Assembly (NCBI GenBank): GCA_029532415.1 | Contig: JAQOTA010000060.1 | Coordinates: 4,402,001-4,466,000, forward strand | Direction: 5' to 3' | DNA: 64,000 bases | Origin: Marasmius tenuissimus | Lineage: Eukaryota > Basidiomycota > Agaricomycetes > Agaricales > Marasmiaceae | Shown here: positions 35,144-46,409 of the stretch, piece after piece | Position numbering within the stretch: position 1 is the stretch's first letter | How the letters are laid out: every line of letters begins with the position of its first letter | The notes under the pieces: model-generated | The model's database searches: none | Told to the model about the DNA's origin: nothing | What the model saw: only the letters and a program-made list of their open reading frames with translations | Translations under genes and position numbers: made by a program

Positions 35144-37144
35144 GTCGATCTCTCATGTAAGTACTCCTGTCATTGTGTAAATGACGCATGTTTTAACAAC
35201 TTTCTTAAAGTCTGTTGTCGTCAACATTGAGCCACACGAGCTACGTGAAATGCCATTCAATGATATCCTTTGAGGAGGATTGTATTCAGGTGGTGGTTGG
35301 GCATAGTGTATGAGATCTCAAGGCAGTTTAGCCCATGTTGGAGGTCAAATTGCTCTGTGAGAGATAGCCACTTCTCCTTGATGACAGGGCTGGCTCATGT
35401 CGTCAACTGTATCAATGAAAGTACTTCGGTCCAATCCATATCACTTGTTCTTGCCACACTCAATAATCATGATATTGTCTTCTGACTCCAGCGATTCTGA
35501 TTTGCCAACACCTCCTGTGTCTTCTGGCCCATCAATGCCCATTACCTGATGTAAAAATTGATGTGCAGCCGTTTGATGTGGACATCCATTCACCGCTGAG
35601 CACTCTATACAACTCCATAGTCCCACACCAGTATCCGACCCAAAAAAGGTCACCATTGTCTGCCCGTTCACTCTGGTTTTCTCCTGTTGTCCTATAGCAA
35701 CCGAGAATTGATTCAGCCAGATCTGAATCCCCTGTGCATTGGTACTTTCTTAGTCCCTCCAGAACCAGACAACTTGGCCATCTATATCCCTGAATTAGCA
35801 TCCAATATTTATCATCATGCCAGTGACACTCACCATGGAACATCTTCTCTTCCAGTTCCCGGAATTCTTCATCACAGAACTCGAGGTAGGTTTTGGTGTG
35901 CACACACCGACCACCATTAGCCCCATCAGGTCACTTGCAGGTCAGCTGTACGTCTTCCCCCAGACGGCGACCCTCAAAATGGTACCACTTGTCCTATGTC
36001 ATGAGTGAGTGACCCCTACCAACTCTTGAAGTTGGATACACTTACACTGGGCTCTCCTTTTCTCTTATTCCAGCCTTGAACTGCGTATAGGTAGGTTCCA
36101 ATCAGAGTAAAGCCCACATTGTCTGCCGTAAATAAGAGAGATATGTCCCCAACTTGTCTGTGGAGCACCCAGTCTTGTCATCAAGATGACATGACCCCAT
36201 TAGTTCCATTGTTATGTTCGGGAGATCATGGTCAGGAAAATCGGTCAAGTCTGAGGGCGCCGCCGTGCTGCTGACATCTTCGAGCTGCTGTCATCTGCTT
36301 TTTCGGGATCGGCCTGTATCCTGATTTCCCCCTCAATTGGTACGAGCCTTCCGTTCCTTGGAGGGACTCTCTCACACCCATGACAAGTCATCATTTTTGA
36401 CAGTTTGGCTCCATCAATCCCAGACTCCTTGTCCCATGTTGCTGCCATAGATCAAATTCACATTGTCTTCCAAGTGATCCCACACTTGAGAGTGACCTTT
36501 GTTGGGATTGTATCCATCCATGTCCCAAAGAACATTATCCCAAAGGTTGCTGGACATGCTGTGGCAAATTCGAGCCTGTGATGCAAGTGTTCACGAACGC
36601 TGATAGATCCCCAGTATCTTATACTCTCATCCCTGAAGTAACACATGTGAGTCCAGGTCAGGGATTGCCAATTTTTTGATGGTACTGATTGACCATTATC
36701 TTAGATATAAGGTCCAAAGGTACAAATATTTGTTCTCATCCCTCTCTTTCACCCCATGTCCACTGTATGGGTTTCTCCTCGAAAAGCAAAGCCTAGCCAA
36801 TGTCAACTTGAGTTGGACCAACCAGGAAAGATCGTATCGTGTCAACCACGGTGTTGTAAGAAATGCGGCCCTCCTCATCCGCTGCAAACAGAGTGCACTG
36901 TTCACTACAAACGTTCTGTACGACAGTTGATGGTTGAAACCCCAGAGGGTACTGATATGCCTGAATCCCACAGCTCAGTAAGTACTCAGATAACTTCCTC
37001 TTTTCTGCCTCAATTCACGATTGTTCTTCGATAATATCCAGCAAGCTTTGTTGTTGGTTGCTCAATCCCCATGTAAGTGATCCAGAACCATCATGACTGG
37101 CTTTTGTGTAACGACCTGTATTTTTTGAAGCCCCAGCGTGTGGT
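35144..37144. other. Low-information region, possible 5' exons of the CxC relic
   Basis: Minus-strand frames 35903-35532, 36448-36245 and 36646-36458 could be degraded upstream exons of the cysteine-cluster relic; one is Trp/Cys/His-rich (CHWHDDKYWML). I cannot join them with confidence. Plus-strand frames such as 36756-37034 (KKCGPPHPLQTEC) have a few cysteines but no recognised finger. Left unassigned. Confidence 0.3.
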
Positions 37145-38217
37145 TTGTCACTTGACCCACTTAGCACATTGACCAGCCACCATCATTCACGTCTTGCCAC
37201 CCTGGATCCATATACTGGCTCTCATGGCTCTCACGACCAAGCCCTTCTAGGATTTGAGATTGTCCCCAACTCACAGAGCTCCAGAAGTCTTCTTGACTTT
37301 CAGCAGCATTCACTCCTCAATCAGTTGAACACTGTCCCTGGGTCTTCCCCTGATCAAAGCATTGCTTTGGGTCCGACTGAGGATCCCAGTCCCCAACTCA
37401 ATGGCACATATCTAGATTATGGTTTATTTCTTTCTACCTTTTGACTTTGCTCATAGTACGACTTGGGACGACAGCACCTTTGCTTGTAGAAGACAACACC
37501 TCCAGTCAAAGTTCTAGCTCGACGCCCAACACTCCAACCCCTGTTTGTCGCAATCGGGTTTCCAGAACTTTTGTCAACGGCAAGTGCTACATGCCACTAA
37601 CGCCAGTCCACACTATGGCTTTTTGAACGCCAAACAGGGCTCCTCAGGCTAAAGTAAGCTCACTACTTTGTTCATTCTTCTGTTCACATCTGATCGCTCA
37701 TGCACTTAGAAATTGTTCAGACTGGGTCACTCCTTGGACCCCTCCCCAGATATCAAATCAACTGTCGTTTCACTCGAACCATTGACCATATCCTGCTTAA
37801 TGTGAGCTCATAGTCACCTCTCCTTCCTTCTGAGTTCTTGCTCACTAGCTGTAAAATAGTGTGAGAAGGTTTCCAATGAAACTGGCTGCTGGCTGTATAT
37901 CACTGCGCACCACCCTTCAGTCCAGGGTGAACATGTTCATTGGATGTCTCCAGCCATGCAAGACTCCACATGCTCGCAAATGGTTGGACGCCACCTCATC
38001 CGGTCTTTTTTTGGCATTCAAACTGGCCCGTTGTCAGAATGTTGCAGAGGTCGAATTGGCAGCTGCGAAGGCCCGAGCAGAACGAGATCAGGCCCAGAAG
38101 ACTGTAGTTGAGCAGCAGTCTGTCATTGACAAGCTTGCATTGCCACTGAGATCTCAAGGATTGAATGTCAATGAAGTTCTTGGATCTGACCCCGACCTTG
38201 CTGTATCTCAGACCTAG
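37145..38217 (+). pseudogene. Unrecognised multi-exon relic with C-terminal coiled coil
   Basis: Plus-strand frames 37145-37444, 37500-37626 and 37861-38217 have fungal intron-like breaks between them. The last contains an Ala/Glu/Arg-rich heptad-like stretch (AEVELAAAKARAERDQAQ) followed by EQQSVIDKL, and stops at 38217. The Ser/Thr/Pro-rich middle followed by a coiled coil resembles the tail of some pogo/jerky-type transposases, but no DDE core is visible upstream, so this is only a guess. It could equally be an orphan gene. Confidence 0.25.
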
Positions 38218-38345
38218 CATTCACGTAATCTTATGCCACAATTTCGTGTAGTAACCAAATTTTTGATTGTTGAACTGAATAGAATATTATTTAATACAGA
38301 GCTAGACTCTTCCATTTAAGCAGGATACAACGAACCTATTGAACT

Positions 38346-38790
38346 CTACACTAGAACCTTCACCCTCAAAAGAAAAGGCACGAGGGATGGGTTTTGGTAC
38401 ACACACCTGCGTTCCCTATGCTTCTGGTACAGCTGCTCCTCACTCACTAAACCATCTACAAGTCGGCCATACTCCAGCTCATCAATGCAGGCAACGTGCT
38501 CTCTGATCAGTTCCAGAAAGGATGTATACTGAACGTATAGGTCATTATTCCCAAAGAGATTGTGTATCTTGTTCTTGTGAAGAGTGACAGTACTTCGGAG
38601 TTGCTGAATTTGGGATTCGAACTTGCTGAAGGGCAATGTACCAGAGCAACCGTCATCGAGCCACGAGATTGTTCGGAGGTAAAGGGAGTGGTAGAAGTCC
38701 AGTGGCTTGGAGGTGAAGGTCTTTGATATTTCTGCACAGTAGACATCGAGAAGGGTTTTGAAATAGCTACTCTTGACAACTCAGTAGCAA
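38346..38790 (-). pseudogene. Unrecognised helical ORF fragment
   Basis: The minus frame carries about 120 in-frame codons (SKPLDFYHSLYLRTISW..., then QIQQLRSTVTLHKNKIHNLFGNND and ACIDELEYGRLVDGLVSEEQLY). It is helix-rich, with no catalytic motif that I recognise. It has fairly good coding texture but stops upstream and no clear start. Family unknown. Confidence 0.3.
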
Positions 38791-39592
38791 ACTCAAGAAT
38801 CATGAATAAAATCGCACCTCTGAGCCCGTTTTGCCTCATTCCGGTCCAAGTCCTCCATCGATCATCTATGCATTGAACCAAGTAGCTCCTTGACTAGTAC
38901 TCAACTGCCAAATATGTTGTGGAGGTCATGGTTGAGCATAGTACCCTAGAAACTGCAAAGAGAACTTACTCCTGCTTGGCCTTTTTGTCCTTCCGCCTGG
39001 TTTTCAGTCACACAAGAATGGCCTCCCGATTTGTGGCTTACACGCTTGTTATTTGAACATGAGCAAACTATCACAGATATTATGCACTTTTTATAGCTTT
39101 TGCGAGACATCTCGAGGACTGCTTGTCACTGTTGAGCCTTGGTTCTGTACTTACGCGGTCGAACCATGATGATGGTGAAAGTGGAGGTGCAGGACACACA
39201 TGCGAGTTACATGGCAAAACGTACCCATCGGCCTGTTACCTGAAGGTGTGTTCTTACCTTTTCAATTGACACAAAAGTTTAATGCCTGATTCTAAGCATC
39301 TACCACCCGATATGAGCTGGTTCTTGCAGGGTAATAATGAGATAGGCAATATATATTCAAGGTTTTGATGTGTACCGATGGGCGCTTAATCGCTTTGGGA
39401 AGCAGAGTACCAGTGCTGAAATTCATTCAAGGTTTCACCGGTAGGTTGTACAAAGCTGAATTTGTCAAGTGTTTGAGTAGAGATCGGTATATTGTAGAGA
39501 TGGAAAGTCTTGCGGTATTTAATATAGTATCTATACTACTTAGATAGTAGATCTAATCCCACCTTCCACAGATTGGCTTGGTGCTCGTCCCA

Positions 39593-41066
39593 TCACTGTC
39601 TCATTCTAGTACTGGCCCGAGCTTTGAACTCCTTGTTGGACATGAAGCCATTAGTAACCCAACGGAACAGTCCCGACGCTGAATAGAAGGTGATCAATGA
39701 TTGACACATGTCCTGCACGATGGAGAGATTCGAGTGCTCTATGAGAGTAGAAGGGAGTAGGATCATCGAACCAGGAGGGAACTCAATGACCAGACCCAGA
39801 TCCCAAAAAACGAAATGACCTCCCTTTTTGTAGTCAAAGTCTCCAAGTGCAAGAACGGCACATTGACCGAACAATAAGTTGAGGAAGTTGGTGTGTCAAA
39901 GTGTAATGGCCCTGCCCATATTCAAGTTGCATGCTGAAAAACAGCAGCCTGGGAGCGGATCAATGAGCTTGGGGTTATCAACCCATAACTTGTCCTTGAC
40001 GTTGGTGTACAGGCACTCGAGTTTGGGGTAATAGGCCCTCATTCCGTCTGTGGAGTTTGTTAGAAGTTGCACAAACTCAAGAGTAAACTCAACATACGAT
40101 TCACATAGCGGAGAACTCGCTGATAGAAAGGGTGAGCATATACCTTCTGCCAGACCTCCTTTTCAGCCGTGGTTTGTGCAAAGTTTCCAGGAGAGGTTTG
40201 TCCACTGCCAAATGAGATCCTGGTGGGGGTTGAGGCATAGTCACCACAGTGACCTTTGCCACCACCCTTGATTTGGAGAATCTGTTGTTCAGCCCAGTCA
40301 AGGAGTTCAAGGAAGTTGTCCATGTCCTGATACCAAGGGCCATTGTTGGGAATCTGTAGCATCGTAGTGGTGTGACGCTCTCCTGCGTCTTCAATAACCA
40401 CTGTTTCACTATACATTGTACGAGTAGGTTAGTAGAAAGTGTGCATGAAAGGCGGCTGGCCATGCACCTTCCATCCCACTCAACAGGAGTGCTGAGTACC
40501 TCCCCCAAAGTATACGTCTTCCCTTTGTGTTCCACCTTTCTTTTAGTCCAACTGCCTCCCTTCCGCTGTTCGAGATTCCCAGTGAGGTCGTGGTTGAGAG
40601 AAATTCGGGTTCTCTTGTCCTGCAAGGTCCAGGCTGCTTTCCTAATCGCACATTCCTTGAGAGCTGTACCAGCCGCGTGTTGTGTAGTGATGTGCTTTGA
40701 ATGTCAATACCTCCACCAATGAGCACACCGTCTAGTATTCTTGCGTTGTTTACTCATTTTGATTGGGTCAACAAAGATAGTGGGTGGGGGCAAGGTTGCT
40801 GAGGGAAGGAAGGATGTAAACGGCATTGGTTGTGCCAACTGCATGAGGGGAGTTAGGAATGGAGCCTTCAGCTGGCGTTGTTTCGAGGGGAGGGGCTCCA
40901 AGAGCACTGGCTGATCTTTGGGTGAGTCTTCCCACTCAACTTGCTGCTCTTGACGATGACGAAGGAGGGCGGACATGTCAAAATTATCAATAATGATTTT
41001 GGCGATGTTGCTGTTCTTGTCACCAAACTCTTTCCCATTCCTAAGCACACGAGCTATGGGGAACAA
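39593..41066 (-). pseudogene. TET/JBP-like 2OG-Fe(II) dioxygenase-type relic
   Basis: Minus-strand pieces are collinear with a family of Agaricomycete proteins. A charged N-terminal part (FVDPIKMSKQRKNTRR near 40760) is followed by SFGSGQTSPGNFAQT (about 40215), DGMRAYYPKLECLY (about 40045), then HTN at 39895-39887, and ALGDFDYKKGGHFVFWDLGLVIEFPPGS plus LIEHSN (about 39845-39730). In this fold an HxD...H motif binds iron; here the first part reads HTN, preceded directly by TGA (39896-39898), and the distal His is EHSN. Both defects equal C-to-T changes at CpG. A frameshift near 40065 adds to the damage. Members would oxidise a substrate, by analogy 5-methylcytosine, using 2-oxoglutarate, but this copy should be inactive. 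The TET/JBP assignment is from memory; 'basidiomycete 2OG dioxygenase-like' is the safer label. Confidence 0.6.
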
Positions 41067-41198
41067 GTAGCATAGTCAAAAATTCATCCATAACAAAGCT
41101 CAAGAAAGGACGTTTGGGTATGGGTAAGAGATTATATTAGGAAAAAGTGAAGGGAAAGGGCGCTTTACTGCCCCAAATTTGCGGTGGGAATGAAGAAC

Positions 41199-41335
41199 AG
41201 CCCCAAGGTCGGGGCTATTCAACATTTTGAAAGCACGAGAACAAAGCCCCAGGGTTGGGGCTTGGGCATCCGCAGCGGAAAGGAAATCAAAGGATTGAAA
41301 TCGAAAAGGGTAGACAAAGCCCCAAGATCAGGGCT
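41199..41335. repeat. Three spaced AGCCCC-N6-GGGGCT hairpins
   Basis: Three short palindromes with the same arms and a 6-nt loop lie at 41199-41216, 41245-41262 and 41318-41335; the last has one mismatch (AGGGCT). The loop sequences are AAGGTC, AGGGTT and AAGATC. They sit upstream of the TET/JBP-like relic on its strand. They could be protein-binding sites, a minisatellite remnant or transposon subterminal repeats. Confidence 0.7.
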
Positions 41336-41670
41336 TCATCGAAGTTGCTATTGATGAAGTGTATAAAATGTGAAAAAAAATAAAACAGAGAAGCGTCGGT
41401 CGCTCAAGGTCAAACAATCAAAAGAAAACAAGGCAAGATGGAATCGAAGGCAAGTGACGGATTGAAGGTGGACTTACCGTATATTCTATGAAAGAAAAGG
41501 GTGTGTAAAGACAGATATGTGTTGGAATCCACATCGCCAAGAAACAGCGAGGCCAGGCGATGTCCAATTCCAGCCCTTGTACAAGCAGAAGCAGAGGCAA
41601 AAACGCTTCTTGATTATCACCATCTAGGCAATATTGTTAAGACAAGGACACATCAAGATCGGAGAAAAAA

Positions 41671-42081
41671 CTAACTGTCAACTGGCGCAGGGTACTCGTC
41701 CAAAATCTGCAACCTCTGCAGTCGTCGACCAAAATGCTCTAGGGTTTCTCGGATGGTGATCTCATCAGCTGTAAGACACCGACCGAGAGTGAGAGAAACA
41801 AGATTGGGGGCCTGAAGGAACTGCACTACCGGAGTTAGAAATGAAGCCACAGTCTCTTGGCTGAACGAATAGAGGAGATGGAGGGTAGACAGGGTCGGCA
41901 GCTCCACTGGACTGATGGCATACCGCCAAGAAAGGAAGGGGGTGCTGTGAAGTTTTAGGGTTGTAATCCGAGAGCATGTGGTGTGAAGGAGTGTCCACTG
42001 GAACCAAGTGGGGATGTTGGTGAGGATAAGGTGGTCAGCCTTGGGAAGATGCAATGCAATAGCTTCCAAAACTGGTTTCAT
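41671..42081 (-). CDS. Partial LRR-like (F-box-type) protein
   Basis: A 136-codon minus frame with leucine-rich-repeat texture: LPKADHLILTNIP, CSRITTLKLHSTPFL, LPTLSTLHLLYSF, APNLVSLTLGRCLTADE, ending LQRLQILDEYPAPVDS. Such repeats are typical of the C-terminal half of the many F-box/LRR-like proteins of Agaricomycetes, which recruit substrates to SCF ubiquitin ligases; no F-box is visible. Its 5' side abuts the copia relic at about 42081, so the gene is truncated there, probably by that insertion. It may be a non-functional remnant. Confidence 0.45.
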   Translation of the reverse strand: MKPVLEAIALHLPKADHLILTNIPTWFQWTLLHTTCSRITTLKLHSTPFLSWRYAISPVELPTLSTLHLLYSFSQETVASFLTPVVQFLQAPNLVSLTLGRCLTADEITIRETLEHFGRRLQRLQILDEYPAPVDS

Positions 42082-42215
42082 TGATGTTTGATGATGGTGG
42101 ACTGTGTCCTCAACAACAATCGATGGCTATTGCCGTTGACCGTGCAGTGATTTCTTTTATCATTGCCTATGATGATGAACCTATGCTGATTGTTGTTTTA
42201 TTACTCCAGACCGCT

Positions 42216-43244
42216 ATGGCTCCTGTTATGTCTACCCTCATTCCCACTGTTGAAGTTTTCAATGGTGTCAATCCTCCTTTACACAAGTGGTCCAAAGGTC
42301 TTTCCACCTATGCGATGATCAATGAGTTTTATGACCATTATACTGGGGAAGCGAAAATCCCTGTTGCACCGGTCAAACCAACTGCTCCGGTACAACCTCA
42401 ACCGACTACGACCTTGACTGGGACTGGTGAGAGTGTGCAGGAGACTATTGTTCCTGTTCCCGCCACTACCATGACCCGGTACCGTGTTGACAATGAGAAG
42501 TATGAGAAAGATGTTGAGAAGTGGGAGAAGGACATGGAGAAGCATGACAAGGTTATGCGTCGTTGGAAGAAGCTCAAGAACAAGGCTATTGGTGCGTTAC
42601 GAGCCACTACCACACTTGCCATGCAGACTGTCATGGATGACAACACTTTTTCTGCCAAACAATACTTTAATGCTATTGAAGAGAGGTTTGCTGTGCAGAC
42701 TTCTGTCTCCGTTTGGGTGGACTTCAAGGCAATCATGGACTTTCGTCTGTCCGGTGGCAACCCCATTCCCGAAATTGCCAGACTTGAACTTCTTTTCGAT
42801 CAACTCTACGAAGCCTCCATTGAACTTCCTGATGTTATTAAAGCAATGCTCTTACTCTCCATTCTTCCTCAACAGTGGTTTAATGCTCGTGAGTTTGCTA
42901 CAAACAGCAACTCCCCTTCTGAGCTTACTTTCAAAGTTGCTCATGAAGCTGTCGTCAATCACTACGAAGCCCAGAAACCTGCTCCTCTTGCGTCACGTAT
43001 CTCTTCTGTTAAGAAGAAGGACAAGGACCCAACGTTTACCCAGCAGTCCAATCCTCCCCCATCATTGTCTAACAATAACAACCAGTCCAATAATGACAAC
43101 AACCAGAAGAAGAAGAACACCCGATGTGGCAGGAAGAAGAAGGGTGACTCTCAGGACAACAAGGGTCACTCCTCACACAAGGGTCATTCTCATGATGCAT
43201 CCCTTGCTCATTTGTCCATCTCCTCACCCCCCCATTGTTCCTGA
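42216..43244 (+). pseudogene. Copia gag
   Basis: The open frame runs from 42081; a natural start is the Met at 42216 (MAPVMSTLIPTVEVF). It contains the gag pattern VFNGVNPPLHKWSKGLSTYAM, a proline/threonine-rich spacer, a coiled coil with repeated (Y/W)EKD(V/M)EK units, and FSAKQYFNAIEERF...FDQLYEASIELPD..KAMLLLSILP as in copia gag (UBN2-like). A basic, Asn/Lys-rich tail follows. The frame ends at 43244 just after a C-homopolymer (43226-43233). Downstream coding continues in another frame, so an indel in the C-run probably separated gag from pol. Original function: virus-like particle protein. Confidence 0.8.
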
Positions 43245-45660
43245 TACTTCATTAGTCATACATCCTGCAGACCGATCCCAGGATCCACTCCACATGCAGC
43301 GTTTTTCCAGTGCTACCTCGGGTGGTACTGTTTTTGAGAATGCTCAGGCTGCTTGCAGTCTTGCTGATTGTCTTGGTATTCCCAAGTATGCCCACGTCCT
43401 TGAACCTATGGAACAAGGATATGCAGCTGCTTCCTCTTCCTCCCTGAAGCATCGTATTGATGGTCCCTCCTCCACTGCTCCACCTGCAAAGCATGCTAAG
43501 AGTGTTGAGAAGGTTTAAAACCTCTATGATTCTTTCTATGAGGACTCCGACTCTGAGCATGAGGATAGTATTGCATTGAACACTGTTAACAATTCCCTGC
43601 GTACAGAGATTGTGAGTGGAAGTGCCATGGACGTAGACAGCAAAATTGCACATGCCCCTGGTTTTTCTGAGGATGTTGAGTACGATTCGGTCCCCATCGG
43701 ATCTGAGGAATCTGACAATGACAGGCAAGTGCCTTATCTCAGTCCTTCTTCCAACATTGATACAAACCTACAGTGTGCTGCTCTATTAGCCGCTTCTAAA
43801 TGTAGTAGTTCGAGTATTGTGTCCCGTATGAAATTTGCGCAATATATTGGTGATCACTTTGCCACATGTGCTGATTGTAAGGGAAAGAAGGCAACTGGAA
43901 ACTCACAAGAGTGGATCGTTGATTCGGGTGCTTCATCACACTTTACTTATCTCAAAGATTTTGCCGAGTATGAACCCATGAACGATGGACCACAGCTAAA
44001 CACTGCACAGAAGGACAACCCTATCCAAATCAAGGGAAAGGGGACTGTGTTCATCTCTCATTCTGTTGAAGGATCTGACGGCCGCATGGAGGAACACATT
44101 ACGCAACTCTATCCTGTCTATTATGTTCCACTTCTGTCAATTTGACTTCTCTCTCTTGGAGAATTCTTGCAAGGTGGTCTGCAAGTATGTGGATCGTCTA
44201 GCAAATTGGCTTTTTACAATAAGGGTCAACGCCAGTCATTGGTATCTTACCCGCTCACACCTGGTCAAACCATTTTTTGGGTTAGCTCGCAGAAAGCCTC
44301 TGCTTGTAGCTTAATGGCCAAGTCAACAATGGATAAAGTTGACTACAAGGTTCTACACAGATGTTTCAGACATTGCTCAGACAAGGCTCTGGGTAAAGCT
44401 CAGAAGCATACTGAGAACTTCCCAGAATTCGACTGAAAACCAAAGAAAACCCGATTATGCCGAGGATGTGCAGAAGGAAAGATGCACTCCAGATCGTTCC
44501 CTGATTCCGCTACTTGTGCCTCGAAACCCTTCGAGAGAATCCACTCCAACCTCAAACAATTCCCCACTGAGCCGTACCACAAATACAAATGGTATATGTT
44601 ATTTGACGACAACTGTACTTCACATGGCTGGACAATGCTTATGCAACGCAAATCTGACTCCGTCAAGATGCTCCGTGACTTTATTGCTATAGTGAAGGTG
44701 CAATTTGGTGTTGATATTAAGGAATGGATGTTCAATGGAGGGGGAGAGTACAAATCACATGTCTTTGATGATGTACTAAAGGAGCACAGTATTAAAATTC
44801 TGACCAGTATTCCATATATGCCTGGAACAGAATGGTCATGCAGAACAGTTCAACCAGACCATTGTTGGGAAAGCTCAAGCTCTTCGCTTTGATGCTTGTC
44901 TACCAACTTCTTGGTGGGAATTCTGTGTGTTGCACACCGTTGCACTTCACAATTGGATGCCGTCCCAGTGTTTACGTTGGTTGACCCGCATGAGAAGTTG
45001 CATGGCAGTGCACTGGATGTTTTGGATCTCTGAGTCTTCAGGTGTGCAGCGTATGCGTTTATTCCAGAAAAGCGTTGAGTTAACAAGTTGCCTCCGCATT
45101 TGGAACTGATGACCTTCATTGGTTTTCAGGAAGGCATGAAAGGCTATGTCTTCATGAAGATGTCCAATAATACTGTCTTCAAAAGTGCTACTGCTCTGTT
45201 CGATGAAAACTTGTTCCCAAAGTGTTCTGATAGGAAACCTCATGGCTTTACCCTGGTGGGTGAATCCCTGAAATACCGCCAGTATTGGGTGAAAATCCCA
45301 ACTTCTCTTCAGATAGTAATGATGATTTGTCTGATGATGATCTTTATCCTCCCAATAACCTTCCAAAGCAATCAGAATCTCCACATGATGATGATGGAGA
45401 TGGTCCTGTACCTCAGAGTGAACAGCAACATCCTCATCCTGATCATCTGTTCCAGCCTCCCAGGCCACCTACACCAGTGGGTGGAGAAGAGCAGTCTCTG
45501 CCGCCAAGGCGTTCAGGCAGGAAACGGACGGGTACTAAGCAACCTGATAATGTATTTGGTGAACAACAAGACCCAAATAATCCCTCGTGCATTGTGCGTG
45601 ATATGGAGAAAAATTCTACATGGAGAGATGCCATAAGAAGAAAGCCGAGTTTATGGCTTG
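43245..45660 (+). pseudogene. Copia pol: protease and integrase, broken
   Basis: Pieces in order: a Ser/Asp-rich linker (43245-43900, stop near 43516); aspartic protease with WIVDSGASSHFTYLKDF (about 43913), active-site Asp intact; the frame stops at TGA 44143-44145 where RLLSLGEFLQ-type text follows; a GAG-pre-integrase region; a CxxC pair (LCRGCAEGKM, about 44458); integrase core with LFDDNCTS and a divergent segment near 44730-44840; then QNGHAEQFNQTIVGKAQALR (about 44830-44890), where R is usual for the Q after AE. A C-terminal linker PPRRSGRKRTGTKQP (about 45502) and STWRDAIRRKPS precede the deletion. Multiple frameshifts and stops; no activity expected. Confidence 0.8.
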
Positions 45661-45674
45661 TTGAGAATGCCTTG

Positions 45675-45931
45675 TGTTGAATCCATGGACTATTATTAGA
45701 TCCCAGTATATCCGAAATCCCGGTTCATACTTCCTGCCATTGTATTATGTGGAACAATGCATTCGCTATTGTTCTATTCTTCATTGTTTATTATGCTCAT
45801 ATATACAATTTCTATTGTCGTCTCTATATGGTAACTCTATTGTATCTTCATGTATATAAGCTCGTAGATCTCTACCTGAATCTACAGTGTGCTTGAGCTT
45901 CTATGTCTCGCCTCTACCTCTCCAAAATCCT
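45675..45931 (+). repeat. Copia-like LTR, 3' end truncated
   Basis: TGTTGAATCC at 45675 starts a copy of the LTR family at 4298-4618. Similarity ends at about 45931, some 60 bp short of the normal CTCATCA end, exactly where gypsy LTR sequence starts. The missing end is not found on the far side of the gypsy element (after 63228), so this is a deletion or recombination junction rather than a simple insertion. Confidence 0.88.
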
Positions 45932-46298
45932 CAGTTCTGACCTGGTGACACGTCACACTAAGCTTTCAGACAACGAAGAATCAGGCAAAGAATAGAGAAC
46001 TCAATACTGGTGAGGTATAAACCAGCTCAAGACTGGGGAATACATGCAGAGTATCTACTTCTTATATACTACTTGGAGGACTGCGGCGTGTGTCTACAGT
46101 GAGGTATGACATTGAGGTATGACACTGTGAAACAGTATCTGAAACAGGACCAACATGTGTCTATAGCATGTGGGTCCCTTCATGTATCTACCATGTGTCC
46201 ATATGATAAGATACAAGTCATGTGAGGGATAAGATATAGATAAGATGGAAAAGGATAAGATAAGGAGAAAAGATAAGATAGGAAGGAAATTCATGACA
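45932..46298 (-). repeat. Gypsy 3' LTR, last 13 bp missing
   Basis: Read on the minus strand, it starts TGTCATGAA (46298) and stops at CAGAACTG (45932), lacking the terminal CACC..TGCTGACA part present at 62862. It contains a small duplication of GAGGTATGACA near 46100-46125. The truncated end abuts the truncated copia-like LTR, so no TSD can be read for the gypsy element. Confidence 0.9.
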
Positions 46299-46316
46299 TT
46301 ACCCCCCCCTTTAAGG
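46299..46316 (-). other. Gypsy polypurine tract
   Basis: On the minus strand AAAGGGGGGGG followed by TAA directly precedes the 3' LTR. This is the expected position and composition for the plus-strand primer. Confidence 0.8.
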
Positions 46317-46409
46317 ATCACGTCCTCGTGATGAGAAGATCGTTTTCCTGTTATTTGAGAGGTAGGATATAGTAGTGTGTACATAACTAGATATCGAAAG
46401 TTCTTTGGC

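Larger units (their letters stand above)
42081..45674 (+). mobile_element. Ty1/copia relic without RT/RNase H or 5' LTR
   Basis: The order on the plus strand is gag, protease and integrase, as in copia elements. The text then jumps from the start of the RT-proximal region (STWRDAIRRKPS, about 45618-45653) straight into an LTR at 45675. Reverse transcriptase and RNase H are therefore deleted. I see no 5' LTR upstream of gag; the LRR-like fragment lies there instead. Several frame breaks are present. Whether the LTR at 45675 belonged to this element or is a separate insertion cannot be decided, since no polypurine tract precedes it. Confidence 0.85.

Noticed and set aside
42484..43518. 344-codon plus-strand ORF in a second frame over copia gag
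   Set aside because: For most of its length it is a shadow of gag in another frame; only the part after about 43245 reads as real pol-linker sequence.
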